Origin: an uncultured Eubacteriaceae bacterium
Lineage (GTDB): Bacteria > Bacillota > Clostridia > Lachnospirales > CAG-274
DNA: 15,585 nt
Direction: 5' to 3'
NCBI GenBank assembly: GCA_938042265.1
Contig: CALIRN010000218.1
Coordinates: forward strand, 1-15,585
Position numbers and translations under genes: made by a program. The notes beneath the pieces were generated by a model, which saw only the letters and a program-made list of their open reading frames with translations, ran no database searches and was not told the DNA's origin. Below are positions 1-5,493 of the stretch, piece by piece (positions within the stretch are counted from its first letter, which is position 1; the number at the start of each line of letters is the position of its first letter).

Positions 1-133
1 ATGAAAGCAGTATTCTCCTTAAGGAATTACCTAAGGTAGTACCGTAGCCTCTCTCAAGCGGCTCAACTACGAAGCAGCCATATTTACCGTTTTGTTCAGT
101 AATCTCTATACGAGGTTTCTCAAATTCAAACAC
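1..133 (-). CDS. rpoA: RNA polymerase alpha subunit, N-terminal part (cut by window edge)
   Basis: Alpha subunit of RNA polymerase, which dimerises through its N-terminal domain to start assembly of the core enzyme. Only the first 44 codons lie in the window. They translate as VFEFEKPRIEITEQNGKYGC and go on through LERGYGTTLGNSLRRILLS (residues 26-44), the hallmark of the alpha N-terminal domain including its paired arginines. The start is GTG at 131-133, with GGAGG nine bases upstream; no ATG fits the reading frame at this point. It follows rpsD after a 72-base gap that shows only a weak GGGGA/TCCC hairpin, as expected for an alpha operon. The identification is firm; nothing can be said of the remainder of the gene. 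Confidence 0.96.
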   Translation of the reverse strand, partial: MFEFEKPRIEITEQNGKYGCFVVEPLERGYGTTLGNSLRRILLS

Positions 134-205
134 TCAGTCCAACCTCCCTCGGTTATCAAAAATATACGTTTGCGATAGAAATATAAGGGAGTTATCCCCC
201 GATTA

Positions 206-796
206 TTACTTAGAATACAACTCGACAATGAGTGTTTCGTTAACAGGAAGGTCAAGCTGCTCTCTCTTTGGCAGGGCATTAACAGTACCCTTAAGAGCCT
301 CCTGATCTGCGCTGAGCCATTCAGGTACAATTCTTGAACCTGTTACATCAAGTACATCCTTAAATCTCTGGATGTCCTTTTTGCTTTCCTTAACCTCAAT
401 AACATCGCCAACCTTAACCTGGAGAGAAGGGATATTAACCTTCTTACCGTTTAAAGTAACAAGATTATGACGAACAATCTGTCTTGCTTCCTTTCTTGTA
501 CGTCCAAGACCAAGTCTGTAAACAACATTATCAAGTCTTAATTCAAGGAGCTGAAGAAGGTTTTCACCTGTGATGCCGCTCATGTTATCAGCCTTCTTGT
601 AGTAGTTTCTAAACTGCTTTTCAAGTACACCGTAAATGAACTTAACCTTCTGCTTTTCCTTTAACTGCATACCGTATTCACTTAACTTACGCATATTTCT
701 CTTGCGTCTGCTTGCCTTCTTGGAAGAACCAAGTACAGCAGGCTCGATGCCTAAATATCTGCATCTTTTAAGGATAGGACCCATATCTCTAGCCAT
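206..796 (-). CDS. rpsD: 30S ribosomal protein S4 (zinc-free form)
   Basis: S4 is a primary 16S rRNA binding protein that nucleates 30S assembly and, in many bacteria, represses its own mRNA. The 196-residue product is close to the usual 200. It keeps the S4 RNA-binding domain around residues 85-150 (LLELRLDNVVYRLGLGRTRK, then RQIVRHNLVTLNGKKVNIPS) and ends in the typical VNETLIVELYSK. The N-terminal region has a single cysteine (C12), so it is the form that has lost the four-cysteine zinc site. The ATG lies 12 bases after GGAGG, a rather long spacing. A 165-base structured gap separates it from rpsK, which may be where S4 acts on its own message; that last point is inference. Confidence 0.98.
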   Translation of the reverse strand: MARDMGPILKRCRYLGIEPAVLGSSKKASRRKRNMRKLSEYGMQLKEKQKVKFIYGVLEKQFRNYYKKADNMSGITGENLLQLLELRLDNVVYRLGLGRTRKEARQIVRHNLVTLNGKKVNIPSLQVKVGDVIEVKESKKDIQRFKDVLDVTGSRIVPEWLSADQEALKGTVNALPKREQLDLPVNETLIVELYSK

Positions 797-961
797 TAAT
801 CAATAGCACCTCCGTAATATATTCAAAAAATTAACAAATAATCAAATCAGTAAAATTGCGGATATTTATATTCCGCTTACATATATACTCATAATCTCAT
901 GACCGCTCTGCGACCTTTCAGCCTGAACCTGAGCTTGTCTGAGCCAATATTTATTATGAGA
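797..961 (-). promoter_or_regulatory. Structured rpsK-rpsD gap, candidate S4 leader element
   Basis: This gap is far longer than most in the cluster. As minus-strand RNA, a 9-base arm (956-964, which includes the rpsK stop codon) pairs perfectly with 892-900. The loop between them holds two GCTCAG copies, a TTCA/TGAA mini-hairpin and GCTC/GAGC arms. A second hairpin at 850-880 has a GCGGA/TCCGC stem with GTAA/TTAC flanks. An AT-rich stretch and the rpsD ribosome binding site follow. S4 autoregulation through mRNA structure is well known, and ribosomal-leader motifs for S4 have been described in Clostridia; whether this is one of them cannot be decided here. No convincing promoter is visible, since the best -10 (TATATT) would put the transcript start inside the ribosome binding site. 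Confidence 0.55.
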
Positions 962-1363
962 TTAAACTCTTCTTCTCTTAGGTGGTCTGCAGCCGTTATG
1001 AGGTACAGGTGTAACATCCTTAATCATAGTCACGTCAAGACCTGCAGCCTGAAGAGCACGAATAGCAGCCTCACGTCCACTGCCCGGTCCCTTAACAAAT
1101 ACCTCTACTGTCTTAAGACCGTAATCCTTGGCAGCGCCTGCAGCCTTCTCAGCAGCCATCTGTGCTGCGTATGGAGTAGACTTTCTTGAGCCTCTGAAAC
1201 CAAGCTCACCTGCACTTGCCCATGAAAGTGCATTGCCTGCACCATCAGTAATAGTTACAATTGTATTATTAAATGTTGACTGAATATGAGCCTGGCCACG
1301 TTCAACGACTTTTCTGTCACGACGTCTGCGGCCGGCAGCTTTCTTCACTGTCTTCTTAGCCAT
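962..1363 (-). CDS. rpsK: 30S ribosomal protein S11
   Basis: S11 sits on the 30S platform near the mRNA exit and contacts S18, S21 and helix 23-24 of 16S rRNA. The 133-residue product has a basic N-terminus (KKAAGRRRRDRK), the core GQAHIQSTFNNTIVTITD and the family's characteristic ending HNGCRPPKRRRV, whose Asn-Gly pair is the isoaspartate site known in some bacteria. Length is normal (about 130). The ATG at 1361-1363 is preceded by AAGGAGG at good spacing. It lies 46 bases after rpsM, and its stop codon is part of the first arm of the helix that begins the rpsK-rpsD gap, so translation to the end of rpsK would disturb that structure. Confidence 0.98.
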   Translation of the reverse strand: MAKKTVKKAAGRRRRDRKVVERGQAHIQSTFNNTIVTITDGAGNALSWASAGELGFRGSRKSTPYAAQMAAEKAAGAAKDYGLKTVEVFVKGPGSGREAAIRALQAAGLDVTMIKDVTPVPHNGCRPPKRRRV

Positions 1364-1409
1364 TAAATTGAACCTCCTTAATCAATCTCAAAAGATCAAT
1401 AATCGATAA

Positions 1410-1778
1410 TTACTTCTTCTTGTTCGCAACAGTTCTTCTAGGACCTTTTCTTGTTCTAGCGTTAGTCTTAGTCTTCTGTCCTCTTACAGGCAGACCCTTT
1501 CTGTGACGAATACCTCTGTAGCATCCGATTTCAACAAGACGCTTAATATTAAGCGCAATTTCTCTTCTAAGGTCACCCTCTACAGTCTGAGTTCTGTCAA
1601 TTACGTCACGAATCTTAGCAACCTCATCATCTGTTAAATCTCTAACTCTTGTGTCAGGATTAACGCCTGCCTCAGCAAGAATTCTGTTAGAGCTTGCACG
1701 GCCAATACCATATACATAAGTAAGACCGATTTCAACACGTTTTTCTCTAGGTAAGTCAACACCCGCAATACGAGCCAT
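1410..1778 (-). CDS. rpsM: 30S ribosomal protein S13
   Basis: S13 lies in the head of the 30S subunit and forms bridges to the 50S subunit and contacts with P-site tRNA through its basic tail. The 122-residue protein shows the normal start MARIAGVDLPREKRVEIGL, the helix-two-turn-helix region (YGIGRASSNRIL) and the conserved segment CYRGIRHRKGLPVRGQKT, ending in a lysine run. Length matches the family (about 121). The start is ATG with AGGAGG 12 bases upstream, a long spacing like that of rpsD. It is the first gene after the promoter at 2068-2096 and lies behind a roughly 285-base leader, so it probably heads a transcript running through rpsK, rpsD and rpoA. Confidence 0.98.
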   Translation of the reverse strand: MARIAGVDLPREKRVEIGLTYVYGIGRASSNRILAEAGVNPDTRVRDLTDDEVAKIRDVIDRTQTVEGDLRREIALNIKRLVEIGCYRGIRHRKGLPVRGQKTKTNARTRKGPRRTVANKKK

Positions 1779-2067
1779 GTACTTATTGCACCTCCTGCAA
1801 AATAATAAAAATAATAGTTACTTTTGGGATAAATCCCCTTTGCAGTTAAAATAAACCGGAAATGAGCCACCGGGACAGCCGCCGGATTAAAGCCTTATTC
1901 GGTATAAGCCTTAATGCCGAATCTCGGTAAGCCGTACATGAGGCCTGCGGGGGCTTATAACCCCTTAAAACCATAAAAATGCTTGTTATTTTAACCGCCT
2001 TATGCCGCTTGTTTAACGGCGGCACACGCACCCACACGTATCATATAAAAATACAGGCGCATTCCTT
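1779..2067 (-). promoter_or_regulatory. Long GC-rich structured 5' leader before rpsM
   Basis: About 285 bases between the predicted transcript start and rpsM carry no convincing gene. The middle (about 1855-2040) is clearly richer in GC than the rest of the window. Hairpins visible on the minus strand: 2003-2024 (TGCCGC/GCGGCA), competing with a CCGCC/GGCGG pairing (1995-1999 with 2018-2022); 1950-1964 (GGGG/CCCC); 1886-1915 (a 12-pair stem with one bulge and one wobble), competing with ATTCGG/CCGAAT (1897-1902 with 1917-1922) and with CCGA/TCGG (1917-1927); and 1826-1837 (GGGAT/ATCCC). Two 12-base near-repeats, 8 of 12 identical, lie side by side at 1862-1885. The pattern suggests a folded regulatory RNA. 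No known class is recognised, and no terminator-like T-run follows any stem. Confidence 0.6.
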
Positions 2068-2096
2068 AGTATAGCAAATATTGGTTTAAAAATCAA
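2068..2096 (-). promoter_or_regulatory. Sigma-A-type promoter for rpsM
   Basis: A -35 box TTGATT (2091-2096) and a -10 box TATACT (2068-2073) are separated by exactly 17 bases. The -35 box overlaps the TGA stop codon of rpmJ. Transcription would start near 2061-2063 and run into the long rpsM leader. Four of six and five of six consensus bases match. This is a sequence-only prediction. Confidence 0.65.
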
Positions 2097-2206
2097 CCCT
2101 GTCTTTGCTTATGCTTAGGATTTTCGCAAATAATTCTTACAGAGCCTTTTCTCTTGATAACTCTGCACTTTTCGCACATTGGTTTAACTGATGGTCTAAC
2201 CTTCAT
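2093..2206 (-). CDS. rpmJ: 50S ribosomal protein L36 (zinc form)
   Basis: L36 is the smallest 50S protein and helps fold 23S rRNA domains II, V and VI. The 37-residue product, found by direct translation, begins MKVRPSVKPMCEKC and ends ICENPKHKQRQG. It keeps all four zinc ligands, C11, C14, C27 and H32, so it is the zinc-binding form. AGGAG lies nine bases before the ATG at 2204-2206; an earlier out-of-frame ATG (2211-2213) closes after five codons and is not used. It follows infA with a 15-base gap, the usual order. Its stop codon doubles as part of the -35 box of the downstream rpsM promoter. Confidence 0.97.
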   Translation of the reverse strand: MKVRPSVKPMCEKCRVIKRKGSVRIICENPKHKQRQG

Positions 2207-2221
2207 TTTTCATAACTCCTT

Positions 2222-2440
2222 TCATTTATCTCTCCAGGTAATTCTGCCTTTAGTTAAATCATAAGGGCTCATCTCAACCTTAACCTTGTCGCCTGGGATG
2301 ATTCTTATGAAGTTCATACGCAGCTTACCCGAAATATGAGCCAGAATTTTGTGGCCATTTTCAAGTTCCACCTGGAACATTGCGTTAGGAAGCTTTTCAA
2401 TTATAGTGCCTTCCATTTCGATAACATTGTCTTTAGCCAA
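2222..2440 (-). CDS. infA: Translation initiation factor IF-1
   Basis: IF-1 binds the 30S A site and helps IF-2 and IF-3 select the initiator tRNA. The product has exactly the usual 72 residues and forms a single S1/OB-fold domain: MAKDNVIEMEGTIIEKLPN, FQVELENGHKILAHISGK, then the ending LTKGRITWRDK. The start codon is TTG at 2438-2440, seven bases after AGGAGG; the next in-frame ATG is at codon 9 and would remove conserved residues. A rare-class start for an essential factor may keep its output down. It lies between the KOW gene and rpmJ, behind an 81-base gap that carries a perfect 8-base hairpin. Confidence 0.97.
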   Translation of the reverse strand: MAKDNVIEMEGTIIEKLPNAMFQVELENGHKILAHISGKLRMNFIRIIPGDKVKVEMSPYDLTKGRITWRDK

Positions 2441-2502
2441 TGCAATACCTCCTTTTATGAACCTATGAACCGAAAAAAGTCATTCGGACACTCAGAGAGC
2501 GT

Positions 2503-2521
2503 CTTTTGCCAGAGGCAAAAG
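2503..2521 (-). other. Perfect short hairpin between KOW gene and infA
   Basis: CTTTTGCC and GGCAAAAG form a perfect 8-base stem with a 3-base loop, six bases after the KOW gene stop. No T-run follows directly, so it is not a standard terminator. A second weaker stem (CCGAA 2470-2474 with TTCGG 2483-2487) and a tandem GGTTCAT repeat follow. It may be an mRNA processing or stability element, or a leaky attenuator before infA. Confidence 0.5.
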
Positions 2522-2527
2522 TTCTTT

Positions 2528-2785
2528 TTAATACCTGTAGGGTTTCAATGCTTTGCGTAAATCTGCATCGCTCAAATTTAGATTGTGTTCAAGCTTTGAT
2601 TTAATTTCCTCTATAATGTCGTTGCAAATCTGTACGTGCATTTTTTTCTTCTTCTTGGGTTTTTCAAGCAATCTCAGCCTGCCGTCTGCAAGATAGACGT
2701 AGTCCTCATCAAAATCCACTATGATAAAGGGCTTTGATTTATCACGTCCGCTTTTGGAAAAAACAACCTGACCTTTACTGTACAA
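2528..2785 (-). CDS. KOW-domain RNA-binding protein (L14e-like)
   Basis: A small protein of the KOW-domain group often found in Clostridia beside map and infA; its role is not established, though it probably binds ribosomal or other RNA. From the chosen start it has 85 residues. The KOW motif is at the N-terminus (GQVVFSKSGRDKSKPFIIVD), followed by DEDYVYLADGRLRLLEKP, a lysine run KKKKK near the middle and a charged C-terminal tail ending ALKPYRY. I chose TTG at 2783-2785, five bases after GAGGTGA. A GTG at 2792-2794 would add three residues, but that codon lies inside the ribosome binding site. The binding site overlaps the map stop codon, implying coupled translation. Family assignment is from recall of the motif and context. 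Confidence 0.85.
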   Translation of the reverse strand: MYSKGQVVFSKSGRDKSKPFIIVDFDEDYVYLADGRLRLLEKPKKKKKMHVQICNDIIEEIKSKLEHNLNLSDADLRKALKPYRY

Positions 2786-2795
2786 TCTATTCACC

Positions 2796-3551
2796 TCAAA
2801 TTATCAGGGTTAGAAGTTCAGGCTCCTTGTTGGTAATAAGCACAGTGTTTTCATAATGGGCAGCACTCATGCCGTCCTTTGTTACGGCAGTCCAACCATC
2901 TGCAAGCACACGCACCTTATATGTACCCATAGCTGCCATGGGCTCAATAGCAAGCACCATGCCCGCCCTTAAAACAGGACCTCTCCTGCCGTTGCGGTAG
3001 TTGGGTATTGCAGGATCCTCGTGCATACTTCTGCCAATACCATGTCCCACATAATCTCTGATAACTGAAAAACCGTTATCCTCAATACAGTCCTGTATGG
3101 CAGCAGATATTTCACAAAGATTATTGCCTGCTTTTGCATATTTAATACCTTTAAAGAAGCTCTCCTTAGTTACATCAATAAGCCTTTGCTTTTCAGACGA
3201 AATTTTACCTACGGCAAAGGTTCTTGCGGCATCCCCGTGGTGTGAGTCAACGTAAGCGCCTACATCAACAGAGATAATGTCGCCTTCTTTCAGTACACGG
3301 TTTTTAGACGGAATACCATGCACCACCTCGTCATTAATTGATGCACAAATTGAAGCAGGGTAACCATAGTACCCCTTGAAGGATGGCAACGCTCCACATT
3401 CCATTATATACGATTCAGCAATTTTGTCAAGTTCAAATGTTGTAATTCCCGGAATAATTTTTTTCTCCAGCAAATTTAAGGTCCTGCCGGTTATTTCACC
3501 GGCAAGCCTCATCTTAGCAACCTGCTTTTCATTTTTAATGGTGATAGCCAT
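2796..3551 (-). CDS. map: Methionine aminopeptidase type I
   Basis: Removes the N-terminal methionine from nascent proteins whose second residue is small, using two divalent metal ions in the cytoplasm. The 251-residue protein has all five metal ligands of the pita-bread fold: D96 (SVDVG), D107 (HHGDAAR), H170 (VGHGIG), E203 (AIEP) and E234 (HYENT). Substrate-site histidines H78 (VVHGI) and H177 (MHED) are present too. There is no N-terminal zinc-finger extension, so it is the short type Ia form. The ATG lies one base after the adk stop (TAA-A-ATG), and its AGAGG site is inside the end of adk, which points to translational coupling. Confidence 0.98.
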   Translation of the reverse strand: MAITIKNEKQVAKMRLAGEITGRTLNLLEKKIIPGITTFELDKIAESYIMECGALPSFKGYYGYPASICASINDEVVHGIPSKNRVLKEGDIISVDVGAYVDSHHGDAARTFAVGKISSEKQRLIDVTKESFFKGIKYAKAGNNLCEISAAIQDCIEDNGFSVIRDYVGHGIGRSMHEDPAIPNYRNGRRGPVLRAGMVLAIEPMAAMGTYKVRVLADGWTAVTKDGMSAAHYENTVLITNKEPELLTLII

Positions 3552-3552
3552 T

Positions 3553-4185
3553 TTATGCCTCTAAAGCCTTGCAAACCTGAGCAAATATTTCATCAATATC
3601 GCCTACGCCGTTTACTGTGGCAAGAATACCCTTCTTGCCATAGAAGTCAATAAGAGGAGCTGTTGTATCGTGGTAAACCTTAAGTCTGTTTACAACAGTT
3701 TCCTCATTGTCATCCTTACGCTGGATAAGCTTTTCACCGCAAACATCGCAAACGCCTTCAACCTTTGGAGGGTTGTACTTTGTGTGGAACATGGCATTGC
3801 ACTTAGGACAGCTTCTTCTGCCTGTCATTCTGTCAACTATAATACTGTCCTCTACCTCAATGCAAACAACCTTATCAAGAGGACCAGTAATTGCTTCAAG
3901 ACCCTCTGCCTGTGCAAGGTTTCTTGGATAACCGTCAAGAATATATCCTTTCTTACAGTCATCAGCCTTAATCCTCTCGGCAAGCATAGCGGAAACAATC
4001 TCGTCAGATACAAGACCGCCTTCCTCCATAATCCTGCTTACCTTTTTTCCAAGCTCCGTACCTCTTGCAATCTGATCTCTTAAAAGGTCTCCTGTTGAAA
4101 TGTGTGCAATGCCATAATGCTGTGAAAGCTTCTTAGCCTGTGTACCCTTGCCTGCGCCGGGACAGCCTACTAAAACCAGCTTCAT
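3553..4185 (-). CDS. adk: Adenylate kinase with zinc-binding LID
   Basis: Interconverts ATP plus AMP and two ADP, keeping the adenylate pool balanced. The 210-residue protein has a P-loop GCPGAGKGT at 7-15, the AMP-binding stretch HISTGDLLR (28-36), GYPR at 85-88 (most relatives have GFPR), and the TGRR start of the LID at 121-124. The LID carries four cysteines, C126, C129, C146 and C149, in two CxxC pairs: the structural zinc site common in Gram-positive bacteria. The ATG is preceded by AGGAAGGAAG. In the standard cluster adk directly follows secY; here it is separated from it by a terminator and a membrane-protein gene, and seems to have its own promoter about 75 bases upstream. Confidence 0.98.
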   Translation of the reverse strand: MKLVLVGCPGAGKGTQAKKLSQHYGIAHISTGDLLRDQIARGTELGKKVSRIMEEGGLVSDEIVSAMLAERIKADDCKKGYILDGYPRNLAQAEGLEAITGPLDKVVCIEVEDSIIVDRMTGRRSCPKCNAMFHTKYNPPKVEGVCDVCGEKLIQRKDDNEETVVNRLKVYHDTTAPLIDFYGKKGILATVNGVGDIDEIFAQVCKALEA

Positions 4186-4261
4186 AAATATTACTTCCTT
4201 CCTATTATAAATTAATCAATTAACACTTAATTAGTCAATATGCCATTAGACATACAAATTT

Positions 4262-4291
4262 ATTATACGGCAAACGCCTTGTATTTTGCAA
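4262..4291 (-). promoter_or_regulatory. Sigma-A-type promoter for adk
   Basis: A consensus -10 box TATAAT (4262-4267) and a -35 box TTGCAA (4286-4291) are 18 bases apart, in the 137-base gap before adk. Transcription would start near 4255 and give a roughly 70-base leader. It would supply adk, map, the KOW gene, infA and rpmJ when the terminator after secY stops upstream transcription. The flanking AT-rich sequence has a 9-pair stem with one wobble around 4284-4308, without a T-run. Confidence 0.65.
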
Positions 4292-4322
4292 GATATATTT
4301 ACAAAATTCGTCAAATAATTGC

Positions 4323-5411
4323 TTAACCATTATTCTTTATGCCTTCTCCAAGCTCTCTTAGATGTTCCGGATTTTTCCTATATATAGCTGCTATTTTTTC
4401 ATTATATCCAAACACGATGGGATATTCAGTCGGCATCCATTCTCTTAATTGGTCAATTTCGCCCTTATCCCTAACTCTAATGTTGTATGACTTATTATCA
4501 ATAGTCTTTATTATAATATCTGTGGAGGACTTAATAAAATTAACTCTTGTCGTTTCCTTATAAATCCACACTATCTTGTTAAGCGGCAATATTACAGGCT
4601 TATTTTTAGCAAAGGCAATCCAGTTCTTACTCAAATATATTTTATCTGCTATACAATGACCATTAAATTCACAATCATTACAAGCAGCATCAAAGGAATC
4701 TTCACCATAAACCTGTTCAAACTCCTCTTTTAGCCCTGATGTATCACAAATCAGCTTATTGGATTTAATACCTGAAAATAAAAACCATATTGCAAGTGCC
4801 AAAAATAAGACTCCACCCAAATAAATAATAGGTGTATTTTCGGAAACAGAGCCATCATATCTTAAGTACGACATTTTGCCATCACATATAATATATGGCA
4901 ACCATTCCACTTCCCAATCACCATAAGTCTGCTCAAATAAAGCAAGCTCCTGCTCTGACATTTTTCTTACTGAGCCTTTAGCTGTATAAAATTCAGCTGT
5001 ATCAACATAGTTATAATTATCCTGTGCATTGTATGCAGCCTCATAAATACGCTCGGCCTTTGAATATTTATACCAAGGCACTTCAATCGCCATCAATACA
5101 GGTGCATCACTATCCGGCGGAAAATATAAAGCTGCATATTCTCTTGAGGGTAAGGAGCTAAACCCCATATTATAGACTGCAAAACAATCTAATAAATATG
5201 GTGTTGAAAACTCCTTATAGTCACTTTTCAGGTCCGTCTCCTGCATCTGTTGGTATGTAGGATTAAAATCAAAATCACCTCTTATACTGGAATAAACCCA
5301 AAAAATCTGTATTGAAAAGAACAATACAATACAAATTATCAGCATAAAAATACCAAAGAATATTAAGCTGTTATTCTGCTTTTTAGAAATTCTCAGTAAA
5401 TTTTCGTACAT
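4323..5411 (-). CDS. Unrecognised two-TM membrane protein between secY and adk
   Basis: I do not recognise a function. The chosen start gives 362 residues: ATG at 5409-5411 lies five bases after GGAGG, while an ATG four codons earlier holds that GGAGG in its own coding sequence and has no site of its own. A basic N-terminus leads into a strong membrane segment at about 16-40. An acidic and aromatic region of about 150 residues follows, then a second segment at about 195-214 and a C-terminal domain of about 150 residues. By the positive-inside rule the middle domain is probably outside and the C-terminal domain cytoplasmic. The latter has C244, C247 and C253 (CNDCEFNGHC) and a beta-rich stretch (WIAFAKNKPVILPLNKIVWI) that could be PH-like. 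It may belong to an uncharacterised Clostridia DUF family such as DUF6709, but that is a guess. The gene looks more AT-rich than its ribosomal neighbours. Confidence 0.85.
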   Translation of the reverse strand: MYENLLRISKKQNNSLIFFGIFMLIICIVLFFSIQIFWVYSSIRGDFDFNPTYQQMQETDLKSDYKEFSTPYLLDCFAVYNMGFSSLPSREYAALYFPPDSDAPVLMAIEVPWYKYSKAERIYEAAYNAQDNYNYVDTAEFYTAKGSVRKMSEQELALFEQTYGDWEVEWLPYIICDGKMSYLRYDGSVSENTPIIYLGGVLFLALAIWFLFSGIKSNKLICDTSGLKEEFEQVYGEDSFDAACNDCEFNGHCIADKIYLSKNWIAFAKNKPVILPLNKIVWIYKETTRVNFIKSSTDIIIKTIDNKSYNIRVRDKGEIDQLREWMPTEYPIVFGYNEKIAAIYRKNPEHLRELGEGIKNNG

Positions 5412-5440
5412 GAATACCTCCATAATATACTGCCTTAAAT

Positions 5441-5481
5441 TAAAAAATAGGATGTATAATCATTACAGTCATACATCCTAT
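5441..5481 (-). terminator. Strong intrinsic terminator after secY
   Basis: A perfect 11-base stem, ATAGGATGTAT (5471-5481) with ATACATCCTAT (5447-5457), has a 13-base loop and runs straight into six Ts on the minus strand. It begins 13 bases after the secY stop codon. This is a textbook rho-independent terminator and should end most S10-spc transcripts here. Confidence 0.88.
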
Positions 5482-5493
5482 GAAACAAATCTA

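Noticed and set aside
830..853. Possible promoter (TTGATT, 18 bases, TATATT) just before rpsD
   Set aside because: Transcription would begin inside the rpsD ribosome binding site, so it could not make a usable message.
1634..1870. A 78-codon minus-strand frame across the rpsM start
   Set aside because: It overlaps the start of rpsM in another frame and lacks its own ribosome binding site; it is a shadow.
1846..2037. A 63-codon minus-strand frame through the rpsM leader
   Set aside because: No ribosome binding site, unlikely composition, and it lies over strong RNA stems. It looks like chance in GC-rich non-coding sequence.
2000..2062. A 20-codon frame (ATG to TAA) at the very start of the rpsM leader, beginning near the predicted transcript start
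   Set aside because: It has no ribosome binding site, no run of regulatory codons and no clear protein character. It would have to be read leaderless.
3670..4083. A 137-codon plus-strand frame opposite adk
   Set aside because: It lies wholly antisense to a clear adk gene with all its motifs and has no ribosome binding site. Long antisense frames are common opposite biased codon use.
4200..4233. Second TTGACT...TATAAT pair before adk
   Set aside because: The spacing is 23 bases, and the start would fall in the ribosome binding site. The pair at 4262-4291 is better.
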